Notes: generated by a model not told the origin, from the sequence alone. A stretch of DNA of 24,045 bases from Baffinella frigidus (GCA_026770585.1 MU646323.1:1344534-1368578), one strand, 5' to 3'. Positions 17,401 through 20,994 are shown, counted from the stretch's first letter. Made by a program: numbers and translations.

Positions 17401-18135
17401 CCTCACACCCGCTGCTCTCCGGAATCACAGACGGTACGCACGCCCCCCCTTCACCTCCTTACAACCTTGTGTACAAACGGGCGAGTCGTTTTTGCTGATA
17501 CGTTGAGACGTTTTCGGGTGGGGCACCCGCTGCTCTCCAGAATCACTGATTCTGCTCTCCGACACGCACCCCCCCCTCGTGTGCAAACTTGATTACACAT
17601 GATTTCTTGCAACCCCAGCTACCCTCCTCGCAAATGTCTGTACAACCCCCCCTTCCGTGCAAAGTTGTGCGCACATGTTTCCCGCACTCTCCGGGCAAGT
17701 TGAGTGTGTCCCCAGACGGCACGAACCTCCCCTCTTTACAACCCCAGTCCCCTCCTGGCAAGCTTGTGTACGAGGGCATGCAAGGTTTTGGGGCGTTCTG
17801 GAATCACAGACCGAACGCATCCCACCCCCCCACACGATGGAATACGAGGTTTTCATTTTAAAAGCAGTCTCGTTTAATTTCATTTATATCAGCCCTTTTC
17901 TGGTACAAACTTAGTTACCCCAAACCCCAAACTCTAATAAACCCCAAACACAGGGGTGGTGACGGAGGAGGAGACAGGGCTGCAGACCCCCCACGCGCGC
18001 ATGACCCTCACCGCTCCACACCACTTGTACTACCCCTCCTCACCCCCCCCCCCATTTCAAGGAATGTTGATGTTTAATCATCCCTCTACAGCATTTGGGA
18101 AATGCTGTAGAGGGATGAACCTCGCCGCTGCGTGA
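11224..18135 (+). CDS. Alpha/beta-hydrolase (lipase/esterase-like), multi-exon gene with amplified exons, possibly broken
   Basis: Best exon chain: 11224-11412 (presequence, VFLVHGF), [unfound exon], 13615-13675 (NHAASLADFISRQLSPP), 13840-13931 (VTHSFGGVVAR elbow), one of several MLAPPNKGS exons (best 15488-15580), [possible small exon], 17332-17433 (ALVIAGSLG), 17954-18135 (DGVVT, HH, stop). These motifs occur in the same order in bacterial-type lipases/esterases of the alpha/beta-hydrolase fold: oxyanion HG, GxSxG-like elbow, RVVMLxPPNxGS, VIAG strand, Asp-containing DG, then His. Junctions 13675/13840 (or 13864) and 17433/17954 join in frame. The Arg-rich start suggests import into a mitochondrion. 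The substrate is unknown. It may be an active gene with alternative exon copies or a decaying one, because I could not find the strand-helix exon expected between HGF and the elbow. Confidence 0.55.
11413..11708. other. Intron-like region after hydrolase exon A
   Basis: Begins GTGCCTACCC with a C-rich run. One frame reads MGGHWDWFC at about 11484, which is reminiscent of the region after HG in hydrolases, but I see no acceptor that joins it in frame. TCCTTTAGGTTCTTTAAA resembles part of the dispersed repeat at 170-285. No exon called. Confidence 0.35.
11709..12053 (+). repeat. Three copies of a GCAGGACACGGT repeat
   Basis: CGGCAGGACACGGTTGAGAT at 11709-11728, GCCGCAGGACACGGTGGAGG at 11934-11953 and GGCGGCAGGACACGGTTGAT at 12023-12042 share a core, followed by (A/C)CGTCC. 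The first copy forms a hairpin, GCAGGAC...GTCCTGC. An open frame over the last two (ATG 11925, 81 codons) contains SSMDAALVRRGQLTPPEASK, unassigned; it could be a repeated exon family but has no recognised domain. Confidence 0.5.
12267..12322 (+). repeat. Tandem copies containing GAGCCCGGGCTC palindrome
   Basis: TGAGCCCGGGCTCTTTCCCG and TGAGCCCGGGCTCTTTTCCG follow each other 31 bp apart, both continuing GCTCC. The 12-base core GAGCCCGGGCTC is a perfect palindrome in both. It could be a binding site pair or a hairpin duplicate; nothing else is visible nearby. Confidence 0.7.
12323..12813. other. Non-coding region with short repeats
   Basis: Includes a GAA microsatellite (about 12556-12571), a short degenerate telomere-like run (about 12625-12690), and a dispersed repeat at 12745-12790 (AATTGCTGACTTTTGGCGTG) that recurs at 20922-20963 as AATTGCTGACTTTCGGCGTG. 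No exon of the hydrolase was recognised here. Confidence 0.5.
12814..13022. mobile_element. MITE-like element with CACACGAGG ends
   Basis: The left arm CACACGAGGTAGATATC...GCGAACAGAATAAA faces a right arm whose reverse complement is CACACGAGGCTACCCAGG, GCGAACAGAATAAAAC. The motif GATATCTATGCGAACAGAAT is also directly repeated at 12825 and 12854, so the left arm was duplicated. About 209 bp, no ORF. Confidence 0.7.
13047..13430 (+). repeat. Degenerate telomere-like sequence in two blocks
   Basis: Short runs at 13047-13066 and a longer one at 13261-13430 with CCCTAAA, CCCTGAA, CCCTGGA and TCCTGAA units. Between them, 13110-13260 has a duplicated GACGCCAAGCCCCAACTCC / GACGCCAGACCCCAACCCC pair with a 78-codon open frame and no motif. 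The blocks lie in the interval where a missing hydrolase exon would be expected. Confidence 0.65.
13561..13609 (+). other. Strong hairpin next to hydrolase exon B acceptor
   Basis: CACAGAAGAGGCTAGGAT at 13561-13578 pairs with ATCCTAGCCTCTCTGTG at 13593-13609: 17 pairs with one bulged A. The right arm is the pyrimidine-rich tract five bases before the exon B acceptor (GAGCAG). In RNA the stem would sequester that tract, so it could affect splicing, or it may be a small inserted foldback. Confidence 0.7.
13615..13675 (+). CDS. Hydrolase exon B: helix before nucleophile elbow
   Basis: Bounded by GTGAGCAG|AAC and GCCGCAG|GTGCCC. It encodes NHAASLADFISRQLSPPEAA plus one base. In related lipases a helix of the type (A)xxLAxFI directly precedes the elbow strand, and joining to exon C gives EAAG...GPFGVVTHSFGG without a frame break. 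61 nt, phase 0 at the start and phase 1 at the end. Confidence 0.5.
13676..13839 (+). repeat. Telomere-like intron between hydrolase exons B and C
   Basis: Begins GTGCCCTAGCCC and from 13687 is almost pure CCCTAAA with some CCCTGAA, CCCTACA and CCCGAAA, ending CAAACCCGACAG. If 13840 is the acceptor, the whole intron is donor plus telomere-like array plus CAG. This is the second gene in the window with such an intron. Confidence 0.65.
13840..13931 (+). CDS. Hydrolase exon C: nucleophile elbow (live copy)
   Basis: Ends CTTCTCCAG|GTGCAT. It reads GPFGVVTHSFGG followed by VVARAALNLLQ. VTHSFGG fits the nucleophile elbow of lipases of this type (xTHSxGG), with Ser as the candidate nucleophile, and VARAAL is the following helix. 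The start is taken at 13840 after CCCGACAG. A second in-frame acceptor after CAACTAG (13863) would remove a Gly-rich octapeptide. Two decayed copies follow at 14081-14143 and 14247-14301. Confidence 0.55.
13932..14080. other. Spacer after exon C
   Basis: Starts GTGCATCCGGACACATGATG. It holds an AT-rich stretch with AATAGGAGTTGGACCAAGGG, related in reverse complement to the interior of the MITE at 15110-15209 (CCTTCGTCCAACTCCTAT). This may be a MITE fragment. No exon. Confidence 0.45.
14081..14143 (+). pseudogene. Dead copy of hydrolase exon C (C2)
   Basis: GGAACTAGGGGCGTTCGGGG, TGGTTTCGCACTCGTTTGGA match exon C and encode FGVVSHSFGG. About 14 bases between the elbow and the last six codons are missing, so the ending GCCTTCAACGTCCTTCAG (AFNVLQ) is out of frame. 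The donor CAG|GTGCAC is kept. The Thr-to-Ser change and wobble differences suggest it was coding before the deletion. Confidence 0.55.
14247..14301 (+). pseudogene. Dead or partial copy of hydrolase exon C (C3)
   Basis: TTTGGAGGGTGGTTGTTGGG ... GCGCGAGAGCTTCGCTCAAC ends CTCCAG|GTG. It keeps FGG and ARASLNVLQ but lacks the VTHS strand upstream. The last 18 bases (GTGCTCAACGTGCTCCAG) are tandemly duplicated, which gives a second donor at 14319. A trace of the following intron start (CCAGGTGCATCCAC) appears once more at 14407. Confidence 0.5.
14431..14571. mobile_element. MITE, TNATCCGGG family, with GATC duplication
   Basis: The ends are TAATCCGGGAACATCATTTA and its inverted partner TAAATGATGTTCCCGGATGA, with AAAAATGGGCAACAAAATTT / AAATTTCGTTGCCCAATTTT just inside. 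Both flanks are GATC (14427-14430, 14572-14575), a perfect 4-bp target-site duplication. 141 bp, no ORF. The most complete of the three family members here. Confidence 0.8.
14572..14756. other. Spacer, no gene seen
   Basis: Unique-looking sequence with no exon signature. It leads into the first decayed copy of the MLAPPN exon. Confidence 0.4.
14757..14800 (+). pseudogene. Dead copy of hydrolase exon D (D0)
   Basis: GGGGAGAGCACCCCGGGGAG then GAGCAGGGGTGCGAGTGGTG keeps the GAGVRVV portion in one frame but the start has changed and a stop follows. The 100 bp after it (GACACACCCTGGATACGAGC, GCGCTAAACCCTAAAAC) match the sequence after D2, so exon and intron were copied together. Confidence 0.5.
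14850..14912 (+). repeat. Telomere-like run between exon D copies D0 and D1
   Basis: About eight CCCTAAA or CCCCAAA units. It starts within the duplicated flank GCGCTAAACCCTAAAA, which also begins the run at 15281. Thus the telomere-like seed was copied with the exon, and the array then changed in length. Confidence 0.75.
14931..14980 (+). pseudogene. Partial copy of hydrolase exon D (D1)
   Basis: Reads EVPTDGAGVRGVMLATA, matching ELPLDGAGVRVVMLAP of the best copy, then diverges. The PPNKGS turn is lost. Downstream are four AAATGC-type repeats (TCAAATGCTC), about 15003-15065. Not expected to give a working hydrolase. Confidence 0.55.
15081..15240 (+). pseudogene. Copy of hydrolase exon D (D2) split by a MITE
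   Basis: The left half (15081-15109: GGGGAGAGTTGCCTCCGGAC, GGAGC) and right half (15210-15240: GAGCAGGGGTGCGGGTGGTG, ACG) form one exon D copy. They are separated by the 100-bp element at 15110-15209 with a GAGC duplication. Removing element and duplication would give back LPPDGAGVRVV. The right side then decays (GACGTCGTTCAAC). Confidence 0.65.
15110..15209. mobile_element. MITE, TNATCCGGG family, inserted in exon D copy
   Basis: Ends TCATCCGGGAC and CCCCGGATTA, 100 bp, flanked by GAGC on both sides (15106-15109, 15210-15213). The interior includes AGGGCCCTATTTAACC and AACAAATAGGGATCC, a second short inverted repeat. Because the target exon copy is known, both element ends are fixed exactly. 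Confidence 0.8.
15281..15335 (+). repeat. Telomere-like run before exon D copy D3
   Basis: CCCTAAAAACCACACCCCAAACCCTAAACG-type units fill the interval between D2 and D3 and end TTGGGTTGGGGTTGGGAG just before D3. A further run lies at 15417-15475 (CCCTAACCCCCACCAACG, CTCTAAACCCTAACCG). These would be intron interior if D copies are exons. Confidence 0.65.
15349..15405 (+). pseudogene. Partial copy of hydrolase exon D (D3)
   Basis: After GTTGGGAG it reads ELPPDGAGVRVVMPSKEGSR. The first 13 residues match the family, but LAPPNKGS is replaced by PSKEGS, as if bases were lost. It merges into telomere-like sequence. It could still be spliced in but would lack the PPN turn. Confidence 0.5.
15488..15580 (+). 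CDS. Hydrolase exon D: best copy (D4)
   Basis: Reads ELPLDGAGVRVVMLAPPNKG then CSLARALRPDA and ends GATGCG|GTGCGC, 31 codons. In lipases with the VTHSxGG elbow, the strand RVVMLxPPNxGS follows the elbow helix by 15-25 residues, which fits here. The start has no clean AG directly before GAG (AGGCGAG), so the exact acceptor is uncertain. The donor GTGCG is shared with D5 and D6. Confidence 0.5.
15725..15787 (+). CDS. Copy of hydrolase exon D (D5), short
   Basis: After CCGGTAG it reads MVMLVPPNMGSSLARALRPD then A, ending GATGCG|GTGCGG. It lacks the ELPPDGAGVR start but keeps the PPNxGS turn and helix in frame with codon-third-position changes relative to D4. It may be an alternative exon or a 5'-truncated copy. 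Confidence 0.45.
15845..16447 (+). repeat. Repeats of two short motifs after exon D copies
   Basis: GTTGGTAGCACTCAAGGTCT and GTTGGTAGCAATCAAGGTCT (continuing CATTACT) occur at 15845 and 16252. A second motif, CTCNCATG(A)GGCAGGC...GGTGGTGGCGACAG, occurs at 16162-16198, 16277-16314 and 16409-16447 and reads in one frame as ARSVVAAARS, ANSVVATAR and similar. They could be a further exon family of the hydrolase, but no motif identifies it. Confidence 0.5.
15940..15984 (+). pseudogene. Partial copy of hydrolase exon D (D6)
   Basis: Only SSLARALRLDA remains before GATGCG|GTGCGG; the MLAPPN portion is replaced by AT-rich sequence (TTGAAAAAAAG). The flank GGGCCTGYCRGTCC and GGGCYCTACCTCTGC after the donor is shared with D5, so again exon and intron were copied as one unit. 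Confidence 0.5.
16505..16890 (+). repeat. Largest telomere-like array, with strand switch
   Basis: About 330 bp of CCCTAAA with CCCTGAA, CCCTCAA and ACTCTAA variants. At its left edge the sequence is on the other strand (GTTCAGGGTTCAGGG at 16521-16535), then flips at about 16540-16555 to the C-rich strand. The head-to-head junction suggests inversion or two separate events. It ends about 100 bp before exon E1. Confidence 0.85.
16989..17063 (+). CDS. Hydrolase exon E, copy E1
   Basis: Preceded by CCTAACCCTCAACCCC and CTGTCCACTGCAG. It reads SGDEFPALPSRCEALVIAGS then LGAGG and diverges. The VIAGS strand matches the strand that precedes the catalytic Asp in this hydrolase type. It has a good acceptor but lacks the SHPLLSGITD end, so it is likely a truncated alternative. 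Confidence 0.45.
17166..17245 (+). pseudogene. Copy of hydrolase exon E (E2), acceptor lost
   Basis: Reads SGEEFPAQPSRCEALVIAGS, LGAGHPLSPQ. The bases before it are CCCTAAGAA instead of CGCAG, so no AG sits at the homologous place. After the match, a GTTTTAGGGTGTAGGGTGTA telomere-like run on the G-rich strand follows. Differences from E1 and E3 are mostly at third codon positions. Confidence 0.5.
17332..17433 (+). CDS. Hydrolase exon E, live copy E3
   Basis: Acceptor CTACCGCAG|CG and donor ATCACAGACG|GTACGC. It reads SGEEFPALPSCCEALVIAGS then LGASHPLLSGITD. It begins in phase 1 and ends in phase 1. The last base G joins GG of exon F to make GITDGVVTEEE, where Asp in TDG is the candidate catalytic acid, as in the VIAGxxxxNPxxxxxPGPxDG pattern of related lipases. 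Confidence 0.55.
17434..17953 (+). repeat. Intron before exon F with decayed exon E ends
   Basis: CCGCTGCTCTCCAGAATCAC at 17528 and GGAATCACAGACCGAACGC near 17799 repeat the end of exon E and the start of its intron. CGTGTGCAAACTTG, CCGTGCAAAGTTGTG and GGCAAGCTTGTGTACGA repeat a further segment. The last 35 bp (CCCCAAACCCCAAACTC ... CCCCAAACACAG) are telomere-like and serve as the acceptor region of exon F. Confidence 0.5.
17954..18135 (+). CDS. Hydrolase exon F: catalytic Asp/His end
   Basis: After CAAACACAG it reads (G)VVTEEETGLQTPHARM then TLTAPHHLYY and stays open to TGA at 18133-18135. Joined to E3 it gives ITDGVVTEEE, the expected Asp-Gly with following strand. HH in APHHLYY fits the C-terminal catalytic His. 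Codons 18079-18117 come from a perfect inverted repeat, so the last 20 or so residues may be a recent addition or the true end may be a donor near 18027 (TT|GTACTA). Confidence 0.5.
18078..18118. other. Perfect 19-bp hairpin with GGG loop
   Basis: TCATCCCTCTACAGCATTT and AAATGCTGTAGAGGGATGA are exact reverse complements separated by GGG. It lies at the very end of the hydrolase reading frame. It could be a miniature foldback insertion, an RNA 3'-end processing element, or a small-RNA precursor. The sequence shows only the symmetry. Confidence 0.85.
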
Positions 18136-18145
18136 CGTTACGTTT

Positions 18146-18214
18146 CGTAAACTAGAGAATGGTTCAGGTTGCCACACCACCCGTCGGCGATCCGGACAAC
18201 GCTCACGTTCCTAG
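18146..18214 (-). pseudogene. Minus-strand repeated exon, copy 2 (RNVSVVRIADGW)
   Basis: On the minus strand it reads RNVSVVRIADGWCGNLNHS, aligned with RNASVARIADGWRGSLRTV at 18400-18474. Several differences are silent. The acceptor CAG has become CA (TGCACTAGG), so splicing here is doubtful. Its 3' end lies close to the end of the hydrolase gene, so the two transcription units converge. Confidence 0.45.
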
Positions 18215-18312
18215 TGCATGAAAGCTACAGGGGTATCTCGAATACAAAAGCCTGCAGCCCTCATGCGGACCACTTTCGACGCTGAGCGTCTCGACTGTTC
18301 TCTCTTTCCCCA

Positions 18313-18365
18313 AAGGTATCGAACGGTGTGCAGGTTGCCATCGTCTGACTGTTTACTCCGAAGAG
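18313..18365 (-). pseudogene. Minus-strand repeated exon, copy 3 (partial)
   Basis: Reads SDDGNLHTVRYLWG on the minus strand, matching the ADGW(R)GSLRTVL portion of the 18400-18474 exon. The RNASV start is absent. It is a decayed third copy. Confidence 0.35.
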
Positions 18366-18399
18366 GCCTCCGATCTTGACATTCAACAACTGAGTTCAC

Positions 18400-18474
18400 T
18401 TTCCGTAAACTTGAGAACGGTGCGCAGGCTGCCACGCCATCCGTCGGCGATCCGGGCGACGCTCGCGTTTCTAG
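18400..18474 (-). CDS. Minus-strand exon RNASVARIADGWRGSLRTVL (unassigned)
   Basis: Acceptor GGTCGGCAG, donor ACGGAAA|GTGAAC on the minus strand, 75 nt. It reads (..)RNASVARIADGWRGSLRTVL then KFTE. The product family is not recognised. The third-position changes against copy 2 (AGA/AGG, GTC/GTT, GGA/GGG) indicate that it has been protein coding. It is probably part of the same minus-strand gene as the PDZ pieces, which I cannot prove. Confidence 0.4.
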
Positions 18475-18489
18475 CTGCCGACCCCGTGC

Positions 18490-18650
18490 CTGGCGCCATC
18501 TTCGTGCCGTGACGCGGCGAGAACAGGCTAGCCCCGTAGCCTCCAGAGGAGGGAATACATGTACATGACGGACACAAGGAGTGATCATTTCCCCAAAGAC
18601 GTGCTGCTTTGTGCCGTGACGTTGCGAGAATGCGAGCGCGTGCGCGGGGT
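18490..18650 (-). repeat. Repeated segment around FSQRHGTK
   Basis: CTTCGTGCCGTGACGCGGCG at 18499 and TTTGTGCCGTGACGTTGCGA at 18608 are related, as are CTTCGTGCTGTCTCAGAG (18774) and CTTCGTGCAGTGACGCTGAG (18903). On the minus strand two of them read FSPRHGTK and FSQRHGTK. Each is followed on + by AGAGAAYA and often by a TACAGGGG-type foldback end, so this may be the outer part of that element instead of an exon. Confidence 0.45.
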
Positions 18651-18779
18651 ATCTCGAATACAGAGAGGTCTCTATTGATTCCAGGGCTGCTTGCTTGGGT
18701 ACATGCTCATTCCGTGTGTCCATCTCCACTTCTCGTGTGTGTTCTTGGTGGCCGACCCTGTGCCTGGCTCCGTCTTCGT

Positions 18780-18985
18780 GCTGTCTCAGAGAGAACAGTC
18801 TACTGGGATACCTCGCGCATATGGAGCCGTGAACCCCCTAGGACCACCGTAAGGGCATAGATAGGCCGACTGTGGGGTCCCAGGGGGGTGCGTAGTACCC
18901 TCTTCGTGCAGTGACGCTGAGAGAATAACTACTGGCCACTTAAGGGATAGCCTCCATACGCGGGAATGAATTAACATGATACCGT
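18780..18985. mobile_element. Degraded foldback elements (TACAGGGG and TTAAGTGGC families)
   Basis: CTACTGGGATACCTCGCGCA starts a half element with CCCCCTAGGACCACCGTAAG and GTGGGGTCCCAGGGGGGTGC, as in 7372-7492. ACTACTGGCCACTTAAGGGA, TAG at 18930 is an end of the 7491-7774 family. Only one end of each is present. Confidence 0.5.
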
Positions 18986-19040
18986 GCAGGTATCAATAAA
19001 GGTCTCTGTCTTCGCAACGGAGGCTGCAGAGAACATTCTA

Positions 19041-19157
19041 CAGGGTTACCTCGCTCATAAGAAAGCGCCCCCCCTCCAGGACCACCATAGGGCCCTAGGC
19101 ATTGGCGTACTGAAGGGTCCTAGGGGGATGCGCTTTCTTATGAGCGAGGAACCCCTG
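19041..19157. mobile_element. Foldback element, TACAGGGG family (complete)
   Basis: The left end CAGGGTTACCTCGCTCATAA, GAAAGCGC is matched by a right end whose reverse complement is CAGGGGTTCCTCGCTCATAA, GAAAGCGC. The centre has AGGACCACCATAGGGCCCTA / AGGGTCCTAGGGGG. 117 bp. The ends are closer to each other than in the 7372-7492 copy, which suggests a younger insertion. Confidence 0.75.
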
Positions 19158-19159
19158 CG

Positions 19160-19282
19160 GAATCTTACGGTGTGCGTGCTTGTGTGTGTGTGTGTGTGTG
19201 TGAGAGAGAATTACTGCAGAACAACTGCAAAGATTTACTGTAAAACAAGTGAAACGCAAGAGCGTCAATCGACAAGCGGCTC
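19160..19282. repeat. TG microsatellite and spacer
   Basis: (TG)n occurs at about 19183-19202. The remainder is AT-rich with no exon signature on +. On the minus strand it would follow the exon at 19283-19355. Confidence 0.6.
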
Positions 19283-19355
19283 GGCGGTGTGGGCATCGCG
19301 CATTGCTGCGACGACGCACACGCTGCTCCCGTCCCGCTGCAACTCCACGCTGTAC
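19283..19355 (-). CDS. Minus-strand exon YSVELQRDGSSVCVVAAMRD (copy 2)
   Basis: Minus-strand acceptor AAATCCCTCGCAG|GTACAGC. 73 nt read as one base plus 24 codons: YSVELQRDGSSVCVVAAMRD then AHTA. It is nearly identical to 19512-19584, with one silent change (GAT/GAC) and one R/W replacement. No family recognised. No obvious GT donor follows; the end of the exon was set at the end of similarity. Confidence 0.4.
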
Positions 19356-19419
19356 CTGCGAGGGATTTACAGAGCCACGACCTTAGTGCCTGCGGGAGAG
19401 TGGGTGCGAGAGAGAAAGA

Positions 19420-19423
19420 GGAG

Positions 19424-19464
<41 letters not shown>

Positions 19465-19511
19465 CGAGAGAGAGAGGGAGGGAGGGAGGGAGAGTGTGTG
19501 TGAGAGAGGGA
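19420..19511 (+). repeat. GA microsatellite between duplicated exons
   Basis: (GA)n with GGGA and GTGT interruptions. On the minus strand it is a long CT tract, as might form the pyrimidine tract of an intron. Arg-Glu and Leu-Ser ORFs across it are artefacts of the repeat. Confidence 0.8.
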
Positions 19512-19584
19512 GGCGGTGTGGGCGTCGCGCATTGCTGCGACGACGCACACGCTGCTCCCGTCCCACTGCAACTCCACGCTGTAC
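19512..19584 (-). CDS. Minus-strand exon YSVELQWDGSSVCVVAAMRD (copy 1)
   Basis: Minus-strand acceptor TTTTCTGGTTTCGCAG|GTAC has a good pyrimidine tract, better than that of copy 2. A CT-rich microsatellite lies both upstream and downstream on this strand. The two copies are 229 bp apart and the duplicated block includes GCACTAA(C/G)GTC upstream. The role is unknown. Confidence 0.4.
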
Positions 19585-19617
19585 CTGCGAAACCAGAAAA
19601 TCACCAAGACGTTAGTG

Positions 19618-19620
<3 letters not shown>

Positions 19621-19653
<33 letters not shown>

Positions 19654-19740
19654 TGTGTGAGAGAGAGTGTGTGTGTGTTTGAGCGAGAGAGAGAGAGAGT
19701 GTGTGTTTGAGAGAGAGAGAGCGCGCGCGAGTCCTGAGGG
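19621..19740 (+). repeat. GA/GT microsatellite
   Basis: Mixed (GA)n and (GT)n runs ending GAGAGCGCGCGCGAG. On the minus strand it lies upstream of the exon at 19512-19584. No gene. Confidence 0.8.
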
Positions 19741-19758
19741 AGAGAGAAGCCGCGTGTG

Positions 19759-19896
19759 CATGGTGGGGTCATAATTGACCCCAAGCAGGTCGTATGCCCC
19801 TACTTACAGACCGTCGTGGGAGCGTACTAGGCTCATCGCCACTTACGGGATAGCTCTACCTACATCCCTGTAAAATCAATAGGGCTTCGGCCTCAC
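19759..19896. mobile_element. Degraded foldback element, TTAAGTGGC family
   Basis: GGGGTCATAATTGACCCC is a hairpin similar to GGTCAAATTTGACC of the 7491-7774 element. GTACTAGGCTCATCGCCACTTACGGGATAG matches its right end (split here as GCTCATCGCCACTTACGGGA, TAG). The left end is missing or strongly changed. Confidence 0.55.
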
Positions 19897-19950
19897 CTTC
19901 CCGCGTCTGAAAGCTCGGCACCAGAGAGGGGCGCGGGTGATCAGTAGGGC
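19897..19950 (-). pseudogene. Minus-strand PDZ-end exon, copy A (frameshifted)
   Basis: Matches the end of the exon at 20255-20349 (ITRAPL then GAGCTTTCAGACGCGGGAAG|GTGAGG), but two bases are missing after CCTCTC, so the ELSDAGR ending is out of frame. It is the most downstream copy on the minus strand. Confidence 0.5.
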
Positions 19951-20020
19951 TGTCCCTAGGGACACAGGACCATGAGGGCCTAGCCACACGCGTGTTATCA
20001 TCCGCGAGAACCCCATGTAC

Positions 20021-20080
20021 CTTCCCGCGTCTGAAAGCTCGCCACCAGAGAGAGGGGCGCGGGTGCGCGCGAGGGCCATC
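20021..20080 (-). CDS. Minus-strand PDZ-end exon, copy B
   Basis: Reads ALARTRAPLSGGELSDAG and ends CGGGAAG|GTACAT, as the exon at 20255-20349 does. The VQKQLIGVPATK start is not seen, so it is either shortened or continues into diverged sequence upstream. Silent and conservative changes (AGAE/SGGE) are in line with past coding. Confidence 0.4.
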
Positions 20081-20254
20081 CCTAAGAGGACAGCACCATC
20101 CTTGGGGTGGTGTGTGTTCCCATCCACGAGGAACAACAGTCCACGACTCTCAGCGAGAGAGAGAGGGAGAGAGATCAGTAGGGCTGGCCCTAGGAGTAAC
20201 AGACCATGAGGGCCTAGACACACGCGTGTTCTTATCCGCGAGAAACCCGTGTAC

Positions 20255-20349
20255 CTTCCCGCGTCGGAGAGCTCGGCGCCGGCGAGAGGGGCACGGGTGA
20301 GCGCGAGGGTCAGCTTTGTCGCGGGAACCCCGATCAGCTGCTTCTGCAC
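20255..20349 (-). CDS. Minus-strand exon: PDZ-like C-terminal half (copy C)
   Basis: Acceptor GGATTGCAG|GTG, donor GCGGGAAG|GTACAC on the minus strand. It reads VQKQLIGVPATKLTLALTRA then PLAGAELSDAG. LIGVPATKLTLALTR fits the end of a PDZ domain (loop Gx(P)xx, then the last strand VxLxLxR). PDZ domains bind C-terminal peptides and assemble complexes. Repeated at 20021-20080, 19897-19950 and, strongly decayed, 20475-20700. Confidence 0.45.
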
Positions 20350-20920
20350 CTGCAATCCAGGGGTTTCCCGAATTTAAGGCTCATGGAGAGCTAGGTGGTG
20401 GAACATGCGAAAGATCTTTCTCAGGACATGGGTTCCCCGAATTGAAGGACATGCACCGCCTTAGGGTCGTACAGTAGGGCTAGTCCTAGGAGCATAGGAC
20501 CACCCTAGGGGTGGTGCGTGTTCTGGATTTCGAGTAACCCATGTACAGGAAAGGAAGGTGAGGAGAGAGAGAGGGGCGGGTGAGCGCGAGGGTCGGCTTC
20601 GTCCGTCCTGCTTTCGTACTGGCGTGTCCAAGTTTAGTACGGGCACGTCCCAAATAAATACACTCGGACTTTCATCGGGGTTCGAGCAGCTGCTTCTGCG
20701 CCTGCATCACAGGACAGCCACGCCAGGTCACAGAGAAGAATTAAAGGTTGAGGCTCCCTCCTGGTAAAAGTGTTCCCTGGTACGAATGAAACAGCATTGT
20801 GCATTGCAATTGTTCCAGTTGATGACATTTGGCGCGTTTCCGTGGGCAGGCGAGGAAACCCTCACCACTCGGGACACGACGAGGAACCGCAGCACCGGAT
20901 ATCCGGTGTAACGTGTCCAA
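20350..20920. repeat. Decayed fourth copy of the PDZ-end block and spacer
   Basis: CAGTAGGGCTAGTCCTAGGA, GCGGGTGAGCGCGAGGGTCG and GAGCAGCTGCTTCTGCGCCT repeat the flanks of copies A-C (which have TCAGTAGGGCTGGCCCTAGG, TGAGCGCGAGGGTCAGC, ATCAGCTGCTTCTGCACCT). The coding core is disrupted by about 70 extra bases near 20600-20690. The rest to 20920 shows no exon. Confidence 0.5.
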
Positions 20921-20921
20921 A

Positions 20922-20963
20922 AATTGCTGACTTTCGGCGTGCTTCCTAAGAAACAATCCAATA
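20922..20963. repeat. Dispersed repeat shared with 12745-12790
   Basis: AATTGCTGACTTTCGGCGTG, CTTCCTAAGAAACAATCC is the same family as AATTGCTGACTTTTGGCGTG, TTTGCTGGGAAAGAATCC at 12745. A further trace (GACATTTGGCGCGTTTCCGT) is at 20824. No element ends were identified. Confidence 0.6.
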
Positions 20964-20994
20964 ATTGACGTGAGATGGTTCTCCGTAGTGTTCC

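Noticed and set aside
18984-19682. 232-codon open frame on + with Arg/Glu-rich segments
   Set aside because: It crosses a foldback element, a TG repeat and two GA microsatellites; low-complexity repeats keep frames open by chance.
19876-20355. One continuous 159-codon minus-strand gene
   Set aside because: The open frame covers three repeat copies, but each copy carries a GGGAAG|GT donor and copy A is frameshifted relative to the others. Separate duplicated exons are more likely than one protein with these repeats, though transcripts could overturn this.
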